From: Bradyrhizobium algeriense
GTDB taxonomy: Bacteria; Pseudomonadota; Alphaproteobacteria; Rhizobiales; Xanthobacteraceae
DNA: 64,000 nt
Direction of reading: 5' to 3'
Assembly (NCBI RefSeq): GCF_003062295.1
Contig: NZ_PYCN01000023.1
Span: forward strand, 46,074-110,073
Part shown: positions 8,414-17,766 of the stretch, piece by piece
Numbering within the stretch: the stretch's first letter is position 1
Layout of the letters: every line of letters starts with the position of its first letter
The notes under the pieces: generated by a model
Databases searched by the model: none
Told to the model about the DNA's origin: nothing
What the model saw: the letters and a program-made list of their open reading frames with translations, nothing else
Program-made: the position numbers and the translations under genes

Positions 8414-11400
8414 ATGCCCAACAAGATGTTGATCGACGCCACCCACCCGGAAGAGACCCGGGTCGTTGTGGTCCGCGGCAACCGCGTCGAAGAGTTTGAT
8501 TTCGAGACCGCCCAGCGCAAGCAACTGCGCGGCAATATCTACCTCGCCAAGGTCACGCGCGTAGAACCGTCGCTGCAGGCGGCGTTCATCGAATATGGCG
8601 GCAACCGCCACGGCTTCCTCGCCTTCAGCGAAATCCATCCGGACTACTACCAGATCCCGGTCGCCGATCGTCAGGCGCTGATCGAGGCCGACGAGCGCGC
8701 CCATCGCGAGGCCGAGGAAGAGAGCGAGAACCGCTCCTCTAGCCGCCACCGTGGCCGCTCGCGCCACCGCAATGCGCGCCGACGCGGCCATGGCGACCGT
8801 GTCCAGAGCGGCGTCGTCGAGAACGCCGGCCAGGATCCCTCGCAGGCGGCCCAGCCCTATGAAGGCGAGGCGCATCAGCACGAAGGCGCGTATGCCGGCG
8901 AAGTGCATCCGCACGACGCTGAACATCACGATGAGCATCATGAGGACACGGCGCATCACGACCATGATGCGCATGAGACGCATGGTCACGATCAAGACCA
9001 TTCGCACGATCACGATCCTCAGCACGACCACGAACGTCACCACGATCACGATGCGCAAGGTCCTGACACTCGGACAGATGCCGCAAGCGAAGCACCGGTC
9101 GCGGAATTGGAATCCGGCGTGCCCGCCGTGGCGCCGGTCGAGGCGGCCGCCCCTGAGGCGACGGCCGAACCCGCTCACGACGAACACGCGCATGATGAGC
9201 ATCATGACGAGGAACGGGCGCGCGAAAACGCGGCCCATGCCGACGACGCGCCGCATATCGAGCACGCCGGTGAAGGCTACGCCGTTGCTTCTCCCGACGA
9301 ACTCGCCCCGGCCTCCGAACGCGACGACGGCCATGACGATGAGGACGACGCCGAGGACGCCGAAGAGGAAGTCGTCGAATCCGTCGGTGGCGACGACGTG
9401 CTGGAGGAAGTTCCGGAACGCCCGTTCCGCCCGCGCCGCCAGTACAAGATCCAGGAAGTCATCAAGCGCCGCCAGGTGATGCTGGTTCAGGTCGTCAAGG
9501 AAGAGCGCGGCAACAAGGGCGCCGCGCTGACGACCTACCTGTCGCTGGCCGGCCGCTATGCCGTGCTGATGCCCAACACCGCCCGCGGCGGCGGCATCAG
9601 CCGCAAGATCACCTCGGCCCAGGACCGTTCGCGGCTGAAGGAAGTGGTGCAGGACCTCGACGTGCCCGAGGGCATGGGGATCATCCTGCGCACTGCCGGC
9701 GCCTCGCGGACCAAGCCCGAGATCAAGCGCGACTTCGAATATCTGATCCGGATGTGGGAAACCGTGCGCGACATGACGCTGAAGTCGCAGGCCCCCACCC
9801 TCGTCTATGAAGAAGGCTCGCTGATCAAGCGCTCGCTGCGCGACCTCTACAACAAGGAAATCGACGAAATCCAGGTCGCGGGCGAATCCGGCTACCAGGA
9901 AGCGCGCGACTTCATGAAGATGCTGATGCCCTCGAACGTGCGGGCAGTGCGGCAATATCGCGATGGCCAGCCGCTGTTCTCGCGGATGGGCGTCGAGAGC
10001 CAGTTAGATGCGATGTTCTCGCCGACCGTGCAGCTCCGTTCCGGCGGCTACATCGTCATCAACCAGACCGAAGCGCTGGTCTCGATCGACGTCAACTCCG
10101 GCCGCTCGACCCGCGAACACCACATCGAGGACACCGCGCTCAAGACCAATCTGGAGGCGGCCGAGGAAGTCGCGCGACAATTACGCCTGCGCGATCTCGC
10201 AGGCCTCATCGTCATCGACTTCATCGACATGGACGAGAAGCGCAACAACCGCGCCGTCGAGCGCAAGCTGTCCGACTGCCTGCGGCAGGATCGCGCGCGC
10301 ATCCAGGTCGGACGCATCTCGCATTTCGGCCTGCTGGAAATGTCGCGCCAGCGCATCCGCGCCAGCGTGCTGGAGAGTTCGACCGAGCCCTGCGCGGTTT
10401 GCGGCGGCAGCGGTCATGTGCGCTCGGTCTCGTCGGTCGCGCTGCAATTGCTGCGCGGCATCGAGGAAATCCTGATGAAAGGCGCGACCCACAATCTGGT
10501 GGTGCGCACCCGCACCGACGTCGCGCTCTATGTGCTCAATCACAAGCGCGGCCATCTGCGCGACCTCGAAAATGCCTTCAAGGTGTCGCTCGCGGTGAGC
10601 GCCGATCCAACCGTTGCCGGCCAGCAGTCGTACGTCATCGACCGCGGCGAGCAGGTGCATACGCTGGAAGCCGCCAAGGCGTTGCTGGCGGCGCAGGCCA
10701 CCGCCTTCCCGCCGCAGGTCGAGGAAGCCTATGACGACGACGAGGCGTTCGACATCGAAGCCGAATCCGAGATCGAAACCGACGAGACCGAGGGGCTGAC
10801 CGAGGATGCCGCCGAAGCCGCAGTGGGCGAAGGCGAAGGAGACGGTCACCGCCGCAAGCGGCGCCGGCGCCGACGCGGCCGTGGCGAGCCCCGTGAAGGC
10901 GGCGCCCCGCGCGAGGACAGTGACGCGGTGCGCGTCGCGGGCGAGGCCGTCGAAGGCGTGACCGCCGAGGACGGCGAAGCCGACGAGGACGAAGGTGATG
11001 AACAGCCCGGCATGGCCCGCGGCGATCAGCCTGCCGGTGGCGAGCGGCGCCCGCGCCGTCGCGGCCGTCGCGGCGGACGCCGCCGGCGTGGTGCCGAGCT
11101 GGAAGATGGCTTGGCCGGATCGATCGCGGACGAACTCGCGCCGACCTCGGCTCCCGAAGTGACCAGCGCGGTTGCCGATTTCGACGGCGGCGCGTCCGAG
11201 CCCGCGCCATCGCTGGCGCAGGCTGACTTTCAGCCCGAACCAGTCTCGCAGCCGGCGGAGATGCAGCCCGCGGCCTACGCCCAGCCCGAGCCGGTCGAGA
11301 GCGCACCTGCACCATCAGCTGAAGAAACCACGCAAGAGGCCGAGCGGGCCGCGGCGCGGCGGCGTTCGACGGTGCGCGAGAAAGTCAGCTTCGTGAGCAG

Positions 11401-11563
11401 CGCTCCGGTCGAACCGGCGCCCTCCTCCGTCAGCCAGAGCGCGCCGGAGCCGTTCGAGTCTCCCGCGCCTGCTCCGACCACCGAGCCGGCGCCGGCCACA
11501 TCGGACGAGGGCGCGCCACGCAAGGCGGGCTGGTGGTCACGGCGCTTCGGCAGCGGCGAGTAA
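8414..11563 (+). CDS. rne: Ribonuclease E with large His/Asp-rich insertion in the S1 domain
   Basis: Endoribonuclease that initiates mRNA decay and matures rRNA and tRNA; 1049 aa from ATG 8414, the start that gives the family N-terminus MPNKMLIDATHPEE. The S1 domain starts near residue 36 but is interrupted after HPDYYQIP (about 82) by roughly 255 residues, first Arg-rich, then dominated by His, Asp and Glu (about 155-290). It resumes at about residue 342. The DNase I-like catalytic part keeps the aspartates in SIDVNSG and VIDFIDMD, and the Zn-link CAVCGGSG. The C-terminal half is acidic with Arg-rich patches, as expected of an RNA- and degradosome-binding scaffold. A terminator follows. Confidence 0.96.
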   Translation: MPNKMLIDATHPEETRVVVVRGNRVEEFDFETAQRKQLRGNIYLAKVTRVEPSLQAAFIEYGGNRHGFLAFSEIHPDYYQIPVADRQALIEADERAHREAEEESENRSSSRHRGRSRHRNARRRGHGDRVQSGVVENAGQDPSQAAQPYEGEAHQHEGAYAGEVHPHDAEHHDEHHEDTAHHDHDAHETHGHDQDHSHDHDPQHDHERHHDHDAQGPDTRTDAASEAPVAELESGVPAVAPVEAAAPEATAEPAHDEHAHDEHHDEERARENAAHADDAPHIEHAGEGYAVASPDELAPASERDDGHDDEDDAEDAEEEVVESVGGDDVLEEVPERPFRPRRQYKIQEVIKRRQVMLVQVVKEERGNKGAALTTYLSLAGRYAVLMPNTARGGGISRKITSAQDRSRLKEVVQDLDVPEGMGIILRTAGASRTKPEIKRDFEYLIRMWETVRDMTLKSQAPTLVYEEGSLIKRSLRDLYNKEIDEIQVAGESGYQEARDFMKMLMPSNVRAVRQYRDGQPLFSRMGVESQLDAMFSPTVQLRSGGYIVINQTEALVSIDVNSGRSTREHHIEDTALKTNLEAAEEVARQLRLRDLAGLIVIDFIDMDEKRNNRAVERKLSDCLRQDRARIQVGRISHFGLLEMSRQRIRASVLESSTEPCAVCGGSGHVRSVSSVALQLLRGIEEILMKGATHNLVVRTRTDVALYVLNHKRGHLRDLENAFKVSLAVSADPTVAGQQSYVIDRGEQVHTLEAAKALLAAQATAFPPQVEEAYDDDEAFDIEAESEIETDETEGLTEDAAEAAVGEGEGDGHRRKRRRRRRGRGEPREGGAPREDSDAVRVAGEAVEGVTAEDGEADEDEGDEQPGMARGDQPAGGERRPRRRGRRGGRRRRGAELEDGLAGSIADELAPTSAPEVTSAVADFDGGASEPAPSLAQADFQPEPVSQPAEMQPAAYAQPEPVESAPAPSAEETTQEAERAAARRRSTVREKVSFVSSAPVEPAPSSVSQSAPEPFESPAPAPTTEPAPATSDEGAPRKAGWWSRRFGSGE

Positions 11564-11580
11564 GGCTCAAACCAAAAAAG

Positions 11581-11612
11581 AAAACCGCCCGGCCAAAACC
11601 GGGCGGTTTTTA
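11581..11612. terminator. Bidirectional intrinsic terminator between rne and dctA
   Basis: Twelve-base perfect stem AAAACCGCCCGG / CCGGGCGGTTTT with a 6-base loop. It is preceded by an A-rich run and followed by T-rich sequence, so it can stop rne from the left and dctA from the right. Confidence 0.9.
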
Positions 11613-11631
11613 TTTGCATCGAGCTGATCGC

Positions 11632-11703
11632 TAGAGCGCCGTTCCGATGGATTCGGAACGCCGCTCTAGATTTTGATTTGACGCGTTTTCTTGACGCGAA
11701 CCG
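11632..11703. repeat. Palindromic intergenic repeat, Bradyrhizobium type
   Basis: CTAGAGCGCCGTTCCG and CGGAACGCCGCTCTAG form a near-perfect inverted repeat (11632-11670), followed by a tail with TTTGACGCGTTTTCTTGACGCG and AACCGGT. A related tail in opposite orientation is found near 15118-15177. Repeats of this form are common between genes in Bradyrhizobium (recalled, not searched). Confidence 0.7.
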
Positions 11704-11726
11704 GTCCCCACGTCGCTGGAAACGTC

Positions 11727-13055
11727 CTATCCCGTCGTGAGCGCCGTCTCCACGTCGGACGGATCAACCTGCTTGTTCAGATTGGCGTGCAGCTTGTCCT
11801 TGTCGAGCTCGCCCTCCCACCACGACACCACCACGCAGGCCACGCCGTTGCCGCACAGATTGGTCAGTGCACGGCACTCGCTCATGAACTTGTCGATGCC
11901 GAGCAGGATGGCCATGCCTGGCACCAGCCGCGGATCGACCACGGCCAGCGTCGCCGCCAGCGTGATGAAGCCGGCACCGGTGATGCCGGTGGCGCCCTTC
12001 GAGGTCAGCATCGCGACCAGGAGGATGGTCAGTTGCTGGCCGAACGTCAGATCGAAGCCAAGCGCCTGCGCGATGAACAGGGTCGCCAGCGTCATGTAGA
12101 TGTTGGTGCCGTCGAGGTTGAACGAGTAGCCGGTCGGCACCACGAGGCCCACGACCGACTTGGAGCAGCCGAGCCGTTCGAGCTTTTCCATCAAGGACGG
12201 CAGCGCGCTTTCCGAGGACGACGTGCCGAGCACGATGAGGAGCTCGTCCTTGATGTAGGCCAGGAACTTGAAGATCGAAAAACCGACGATCCGCGCGACG
12301 ATGCCGAGCACCACGAACACGAACAGCGCGGCAGTGACATAGAAGGTCGCGATCAGCCCGATCAGGTTCAGGATCGCGCCGGTCCCGAACTTGCCGATCG
12401 TGAACGCCATTGCGCCGAACGCGCCGATCGGGGCGGCCTTCATCACGATGGCGATGACGCCGAACACCGCGTGCGCCGCATCGTCGATAAAGGCGCGGAT
12501 CGTGTGGCCGCGCTCGCCGAGGCCCATCAACGCAAACCCGAACAGGATCGAGAACAGCAGCACCTGGAGGATTTCGCCCTGCGCGAAGGCGCCGACGACC
12601 GTATCGGGAATGATGTGCAGGAAGAAATCGACGCTCTTTTGCGCCTCGGCCTGCTTGGCAAAGCCGGCGACGGCTTGCGCATTCGCCATGCCGCCGCCGA
12701 AACCCGCGCCCGGCTTGACCAGATTGCCGACGAGCAGACCGATCACCAGCGCAAAGGTCGAGATGACCTCGAAATAGACCAGCGCCTTGACGCCGATCCG
12801 GCCAACCTTCTTGGCATCTTGTATATGCGCTATGCCGGATACCACGGTGCAGAAGATGATCGGCGCGATCACCATCTTGATCAGCTTGATGAAGCCGTCG
12901 CCGAGCGCCTTGATCCAGTCGTTGGTCGCCAGCGCGGGCCACAGCCAGCCGAACAGCGCGCCGAGCACGATCGCTATCAAGACTTGAACGTAAAGAACGC
13001 GGTACCAGGGCTTTGCCGCACTTGCCGGCGCTTCGGTCGCAATTGTTGCCGCCAT
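11727..13055 (-). CDS. dctA: C4-dicarboxylate:cation symporter DctA
   Basis: Inner-membrane importer for succinate, malate and fumarate; 442 aa with multiple hydrophobic segments. Family signatures are visible: the Ser-rich reentrant loop TSSSESALPSLMEKLERLG (starting near residue 275) and the substrate-binding stretch PTGYSFNLDGTNIYMT. GGGAGGAG lies nine bases before the ATG. In rhizobia DctA feeds nitrogen-fixing bacteroids, but no dctBD regulators lie next to it here. It converges on rne and shares its terminator. Confidence 0.95.
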   Translation of the reverse strand: MAATIATEAPASAAKPWYRVLYVQVLIAIVLGALFGWLWPALATNDWIKALGDGFIKLIKMVIAPIIFCTVVSGIAHIQDAKKVGRIGVKALVYFEVISTFALVIGLLVGNLVKPGAGFGGGMANAQAVAGFAKQAEAQKSVDFFLHIIPDTVVGAFAQGEILQVLLFSILFGFALMGLGERGHTIRAFIDDAAHAVFGVIAIVMKAAPIGAFGAMAFTIGKFGTGAILNLIGLIATFYVTAALFVFVVLGIVARIVGFSIFKFLAYIKDELLIVLGTSSSESALPSLMEKLERLGCSKSVVGLVVPTGYSFNLDGTNIYMTLATLFIAQALGFDLTFGQQLTILLVAMLTSKGATGITGAGFITLAATLAVVDPRLVPGMAILLGIDKFMSECRALTNLCGNGVACVVVSWWEGELDKDKLHANLNKQVDPSDVETALTTG

Positions 13056-13168
13056 GACGCTTACTCCTCCCTCAGCGGTCGCGGACTGGTCGCACCTGCG
13101 CCAATCCGTCGCACACAGCCAAAATCCTTTGGGCGAGCGGAGTCAATGGTGTTGGCAGACGCGACTGC

Positions 13169-13771
13169 TTAGCCGCGCGGGTCGAAAATCCTCCGGATCG
13201 CCGGCACGAGGGCAGCGCCGAGCGCATTCTTGATCAAGGACGCCGCGATGAATGGCGCAATGCCGACCAGCCACGCCTTTTCAACGCCGAGCTTCATGCC
13301 GAACGCAAGCCAACCAAATCCGGCGGCGAGAATGAGAATGTGTCCCAGCGCCATCGCAACGAACAGCCGGAGCACTGATCGGTCCCAGCCGCGCTCGCTC
13401 AGCCATCCCGTCACGAAGGCCGCCGCCACGAAGCCGAAGAGATATCCGGCCGTCGGACCGATCAACGGTGCAAGGCCGCCGACCGGGCCTGCGAATACCG
13501 GAAATCCAATAGCCCCCTCGGCCAGATAGGCCATGAGCGTAACGCTGCCGAGCCGCCAGCCATAGGCCGCGCCGATCACCAGCACAACCAGCGTCTGCAA
13601 CGTCATCGGCACATAGGGCAACGGCAGATTGACCTTGGCCGACAAGGTCAGCAGCGCCGTCCCCAGCGCGACCAGGATCACGCTGCGCAACAGACCCGAC
13701 GATCCATCGGCACGATGCGGCCACAGCAGGGCGGCAAGCGGGAAATGCGATGGCGCGGCGGTTTCAGGCAT
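13169..13771 (-). CDS. bioY: Biotin transporter substrate-binding component BioY
   Basis: S-component-like integral membrane protein for biotin uptake; 200 aa from ATG 13771. The BioY fold is recognisable: five to six hydrophobic segments and the segment VPMTLQTLVVLVIGAAYGWRLG. No ATPase or T component (bioM, bioN) lies beside it, so it either works alone or shares energising modules from elsewhere. No BioR-type TTATAGATAA operator was found upstream. It lies 74 bp downstream of the aminotransferase gene on the same strand and may be cotranscribed. The longer in-frame start at 13858 would overlap that gene. Confidence 0.9.
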   Translation of the reverse strand: MPETAAPSHFPLAALLWPHRADGSSGLLRSVILVALGTALLTLSAKVNLPLPYVPMTLQTLVVLVIGAAYGWRLGSVTLMAYLAEGAIGFPVFAGPVGGLAPLIGPTAGYLFGFVAAAFVTGWLSERGWDRSVLRLFVAMALGHILILAAGFGWLAFGMKLGVEKAWLVGIAPFIAASLIKNALGAALVPAIRRIFDPRG

Positions 13772-13845
13772 GGTTCTGGCGGACACGGATGGCTCCCCGA
13801 TTGATTTTAGGTACGTATGATTTGGATGATGGTGACCGGTCGGTG

Positions 13846-15033
13846 CTAACCGAGCCACTGCGCGATGCGCGTCACCGCTTCACGCATCTCGTCGGCCGAG
13901 CGCGCGTAGGAGAAGCGAATGAAGCTGCGGCCGTGGATCGGATCGAAGTCGACGCCCGGCGTCGCCGCCACATGCGCCTTCTCCAGCATGCGGCCGGCAA
14001 ATTCGAAACTGTCGGAGGTGAAATCCGATACATCAGCGTAGAGGTAGAACGCGCCATCGGCAGGCAGGAACCTGGTGAGGCCGGCCTTCGGCAGTCCCTC
14101 GATCAGGATGCGGCGGTTTTCCTGATAGCCGCGCTTGATCGCCTCCATCTCCGCAGCGCCTTCGAATGCCGCTTCGGCCGCGATCTGCGACAGCGTCGGC
14201 ACCGAGATCGACAGGTTCTGCTGCAGCCGTTCGATCGGCCGCACCAGAGGCTCCGGCACCACCATCCAGCCGACCCGCCAGCCGGTCATGCAGAAATATT
14301 TCGAGAACGAATTGATCACGAGCGCATCCGGCGAAAGCTCCGCCGCCGTCACCGCCGGAAACGCATAGTCGAGGCCATGATAGATCTCGTCGGAGATGAA
14401 GCGGATGCCGGCGCCTTCCGCCGCATGGATCAGGCCGGTGAGCGCCTCGCGCGATATCATCGTTCCCGTCGGATTGGCGGGGCTGCCGACCAGCACGCCC
14501 TTCAACGGCGCCTTGCGATGCGCGGCCAGCAAGGCCTCGCCCGTCAACGCATGACGCGTCGCGCTCGATGTCTCGATCAGCACCGGCTCGCAGCCGAGCG
14601 CCGTCAGGATGTGCCGGTACGGCGGATAGCCCGGCACCGTGACCGCCACGCGATCACCCGGCTCGAACATCGACAGGAACGCCAGAATGAAACCGCCGGA
14701 CGAGCCGGTCGTGATCACAATGCGTTCGGGATCGACCGCGCAGCCGTAAGTATCGCGGTAGTGTTTTGCGATCCGCGTGCGCAGCGTGGGAATGCCGAGC
14801 GCGGAGGTGTAATCGATCCGCGCCGCATCGAGCGCGGCATGCGCGGACGCAATCGCGACCTTGGGGGCTGACGCCGCCGGCTGTCCCACTTCCATGTGAA
14901 TAACGTGGCCGCCGGTCGCCTCGATGCGGGCCGCGGCCGCCATCACGTCCATCACCATGAAGGGCGGAACATCGCTCCGCGCCGACGGAGTCAACAGGGT
15001 TTTCACGCGGTCTCTAAGTGTCGATTCCAGCAT
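13846..15033 (-). CDS. PLP-dependent class I/II aminotransferase
   Basis: Fold-type I aminotransferase of 395 aa. Visible hallmarks are the Gly-rich phosphate-binding segment TTGSSGGF, the SPANPTGT motif, the aspartate in SDEIYHGLDY, the Schiff-base lysine in NSFSKYFCMTGWR and the C-terminal RFSYA arginine region. The substrate is not evident; relatives include aspartate and aromatic transaminases. The downstream bioY neighbour does not define the role, as the protein lacks features special to the biotin enzyme BioA, which is class III. Confidence 0.9.
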   Translation of the reverse strand: MLESTLRDRVKTLLTPSARSDVPPFMVMDVMAAAARIEATGGHVIHMEVGQPAASAPKVAIASAHAALDAARIDYTSALGIPTLRTRIAKHYRDTYGCAVDPERIVITTGSSGGFILAFLSMFEPGDRVAVTVPGYPPYRHILTALGCEPVLIETSSATRHALTGEALLAAHRKAPLKGVLVGSPANPTGTMISREALTGLIHAAEGAGIRFISDEIYHGLDYAFPAVTAAELSPDALVINSFSKYFCMTGWRVGWMVVPEPLVRPIERLQQNLSISVPTLSQIAAEAAFEGAAEMEAIKRGYQENRRILIEGLPKAGLTRFLPADGAFYLYADVSDFTSDSFEFAGRMLEKAHVAATPGVDFDPIHGRSFIRFSYARSADEMREAVTRIAQWLG

Positions 15034-15117
15034 CGATATCTGCTATTTGCACGGGCGGCTCCGAATTCGGGTTCCCGAACCGGTTACCGCCCCAGACTGG
15101 CCGTATTCGGTGGCTTG

Positions 15118-15177
15118 TTATAGCGTTTTGACGCGAAGTGATACCGGTTCACATCAACAAACACGTTGAAACAACAG
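15118..15177. repeat. Degenerate copy of the intergenic repeat seen at 11632
   Basis: Contains GTTTTGACGCGAAGTGATACCGGTTCACATCAA, which resembles the reverse complement of the tail of the 11632-11703 element, then a diverged end. It lies between divergent genes and may overlap their promoters. Confidence 0.55.
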
Positions 15178-15258
15178 ACTGGGACCTGTTTCTGATCTAA
15201 TCAGAACCGAACTGCCCTCGGACCACAACCGGGCCTCGCAAATCGCCAAAGATCGCTC

Positions 15259-16665
15259 ATGCTGCTCCGCATCGCCTTACGCAAGAAGCCACTGAAACTG
15301 ACCGCGCTGATGACGGCCGCAGCGCTCGCCGCCGCACCAATGGCGGCTGTGGCGCAGGAGAACAAGGGTCCGCCGGTGCTCCGTGACACCGAGACGGAGC
15401 AGCTGCTGCGCGAATACACGCGGCCGATCCTGCGCGCCTCCGGCCTGGAAAAACAAAACATCCAGATGGTGATCATCAACCAGGGCGTCTTCAACGCCTT
15501 CGTTGCCGACGGCCGCCGCATCTTCGTGAACTATGGCGCGATCATGCAGTCGGAGACGCCGAACCAGATCATCGGCGTGATGGCGCACGAAACCGGCCAC
15601 CTCGCCGGCGGCCATCTCGCCAAGATGCGCGAGCAGATGGCGCAGGCCCAGACCCAGATGATCATCGCCATGCTGCTCGGCGCCGGCGCGATGGTGGCGG
15701 GCGCGCAAGGCGGCGGCGGCAACAGTGGCCTGGCGAATGCCGGCGCGGCAATGTTCTCCGCGCCGGGAGAAATGATCCGCCGCAACCTGCTGTCCTACGT
15801 GCGTCAGCAGGAGGAAAACGCCGACAAGGCCGGCGTGAAGTTTCTGGCCGCCACCGGCCAGTCCGCCCGGGGCATGTACGAGACCTTCAAGCGCTTCACC
15901 GACGAAAGCCTGTTCGCGGCACGCGGCTCGGACCCCTACGTTCAGTCGCATCCGATGCCGGCCCAGCGCGTCGCCGCGCTGGAAGAACTGGCAAGGTCGA
16001 GCCCTTATTGGGACAAGAAGGACGACCCTGCCCTGCAGCTGCGCCACGACATGGTGCGCGCCAAGATCTCGGCCTTCATGGAGCGGCAGGAGACCGTGTA
16101 CCGGCGCTATCCGCTGTCCAACAACAGCCTGCCCTCCCGCTATGCCCACGCTATCTCGACCTATCTGCACGGCGACCTGCGCAGCGCGCTCACCCAGATT
16201 GATGCCCTGATCCAGCAGCAGCCCAACAATCCCTATTTCCACGAAGTGCGTGGCCAGGCATTGCTGGAGGGCGGCAAGCCGCAGGAGGCGATCGCGCCGC
16301 TGCGCAGGGCGGTCGCGCTCTCCAACAACTCCCCGCTCATCGAGATGCTGCTTGGGCAGGCCCTCGTCGCAACCGGCAACAATGCCTACACCGACGAGGC
16401 GATCGCCATCCTGCGCGCGGCGGTGGCACGCGAGAGTGAAGCGCCGATCGGCTACATGCAGCTCGCGATGGCCTATGGCCGCAAGGGCGACTACGCGCAG
16501 GCCGATCTGGCGTCGGCCCAGGCCGCCTACCTCCGCGGCGACAACAAGACGGCGCGCGATCTTGCATCGCGCGCGAAAACGCGCTTCGCGATCGGGACGC
16601 CGGGATGGGTCAAGGCTGACGACATTGTGAGCGCCAAGCCGCTGCCGGGCCAGAAGAGCAACTAG
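15259..16665 (+). CDS. M48-family metalloprotease with TPR region, BepA-like
   Basis: 468-aa exported zinc protease. It has a signal peptide ending near AVAQ (about residue 34), the HExxH-type motif as MAHETGHLAGGH (about 112-123) and a downstream Glu in the QQEENADKAG segment as third zinc ligand. A C-terminal half of TPR-like helices begins around residue 300. This domain order matches BepA/YfgC, a periplasmic protease and chaperone that controls outer-membrane protein assembly. The assignment to that role is by architecture. The next plus-strand gene is a DsbA-like protein, so the pair may serve envelope quality control. Confidence 0.9.
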   Translation: MLLRIALRKKPLKLTALMTAAALAAAPMAAVAQENKGPPVLRDTETEQLLREYTRPILRASGLEKQNIQMVIINQGVFNAFVADGRRIFVNYGAIMQSETPNQIIGVMAHETGHLAGGHLAKMREQMAQAQTQMIIAMLLGAGAMVAGAQGGGGNSGLANAGAAMFSAPGEMIRRNLLSYVRQQEENADKAGVKFLAATGQSARGMYETFKRFTDESLFAARGSDPYVQSHPMPAQRVAALEELARSSPYWDKKDDPALQLRHDMVRAKISAFMERQETVYRRYPLSNNSLPSRYAHAISTYLHGDLRSALTQIDALIQQQPNNPYFHEVRGQALLEGGKPQEAIAPLRRAVALSNNSPLIEMLLGQALVATGNNAYTDEAIAILRAAVARESEAPIGYMQLAMAYGRKGDYAQADLASAQAAYLRGDNKTARDLASRAKTRFAIGTPGWVKADDIVSAKPLPGQKSN

Positions 16666-16791
16666 AATTAAGCCGCGTTCGGCTATAATCGGACTTGATC
16701 ACCGAGGACTTGGTCACCCGCGACCAGGACATTCTCCAGGAGCCGGCCTTCAGCAGAATTGCCCGGGAACCCGCCGCATAAGGATTTACCG

Positions 16792-17559
16792 ATGCCCTCG
16801 TTCCGTCTTCTCATCCCCGCATTGTTCGCTCTCGCGCTCTGCGGCGCGCCGATGTCCGCTTCCGCGCAGAGCTTCAGCGACACCCAGCGCGGCGACATCG
16901 AGACCATCATCCGGAATTACCTGATCGCGCATCCCGAAGTGCTCGAAGAGGCGATGACCGAACTCAGCAAGCGTCAGGCCGCGGCGGAATCCGCCAAGCA
17001 CGAAGCCGGCGTGGCCAAGAACGCGGACGCGATCTTCAACTCGCCGCGCAACGTCACGATCGGCAACAAGGACGGCGACGTCACCTTCGTCGAATTCTTC
17101 GATTACAATTGCGGCTACTGCAAGCGCGCGATGCTGGACATGATGGAGCTGATGAAGAGCGACCCGAAGCTGAAGGTCGTGCTCAAGGAATTTCCGGTGC
17201 TGAGCGCGGGCTCGGTCGAAGCCGCCCAGGTCGGCGTCGCGGTGCGCATGCAGGATCCGACCGGCAAGAAATATCTCGACTTCCACCAGAAGCTGCTCAC
17301 CGGCCGCGGCGCCGCCGACAAGGCGCGCGCGATGGCCGTTGCCAAGGAAGCCGGCGTCGACATGGCGAAGCTGGAAAAGGACCTTTCGAGCGCCGAAGTG
17401 CGCAACACGCTCGAGGAAAATTTCAAGCTCGCCGAAGCGATGGGCATGAACGGCACGCCGAGCTACGTGATCGGCAAGCAGGTCGTGATCGGCGCGGTCG
17501 GCGTCGAAAGCCTGCGGGAAAAGATCAGCAACGCACGCTGCGGCAAGGCGACGTGCTGA
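16792..17559 (+). CDS. DsbA/ScsC-type periplasmic thiol:disulfide oxidoreductase
   Basis: 255 aa from ATG 16792. It has a signal peptide ending at SASAQ (about residue 25), an alpha-helical N-terminal extension with ISxxQR-like content typical of ScsC/BdbD relatives, then a thioredoxin fold with active site CGYC in FFDYNCGYCKRA (about residues 105-116). The cis-Pro region is GTPSYVIG. A second Cys pair near the C-terminus (ARCGKATC) may be a structural or extra redox pair. It likely forms or isomerises disulfides in exported proteins. A terminator follows directly. Confidence 0.9.
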   Translation: MPSFRLLIPALFALALCGAPMSASAQSFSDTQRGDIETIIRNYLIAHPEVLEEAMTELSKRQAAAESAKHEAGVAKNADAIFNSPRNVTIGNKDGDVTFVEFFDYNCGYCKRAMLDMMELMKSDPKLKVVLKEFPVLSAGSVEAAQVGVAVRMQDPTGKKYLDFHQKLLTGRGAADKARAMAVAKEAGVDMAKLEKDLSSAEVRNTLEENFKLAEAMGMNGTPSYVIGKQVVIGAVGVESLREKISNARCGKATC

Positions 17560-17601
17560 GGCGACGCTTCGCAAATTTGCAATGAGTAACAAATTGCAAT
17601 G

Positions 17602-17630
17602 AAAGGCCGGCTCAACAGCCGGCCTTTTTG
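17602..17630 (+). terminator. Intrinsic terminator after the DsbA-like gene
   Basis: AAAGGCCGGCT (17602-17612), loop CAAC, AGCCGGCCTTT (17617-17627), then a T run. Confidence 0.9.
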
Positions 17631-17766
17631 TTTGCGGCATTCTCGTGCGCATCAGTTCATCTCGCATTCACAAAACTAAGCCGTCGGAACCGATCAAATA
17701 GCAGGAACATCAGGCAATTCCTTTCGTTGATGGCGCGGGCAATGCAGAAACGTGAGGAGACATTCG

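Noticed and set aside
8408..9955. 515-codon frame antisense to rne with many hydrophobic residues
   Set aside because: Hydrophobicity (Met/Val/Ile) is the complement of the His/Asp codons in the rne insertion.
13772..13860. BioR operator before bioY
   Set aside because: No TTATAGATAA-like palindrome present.
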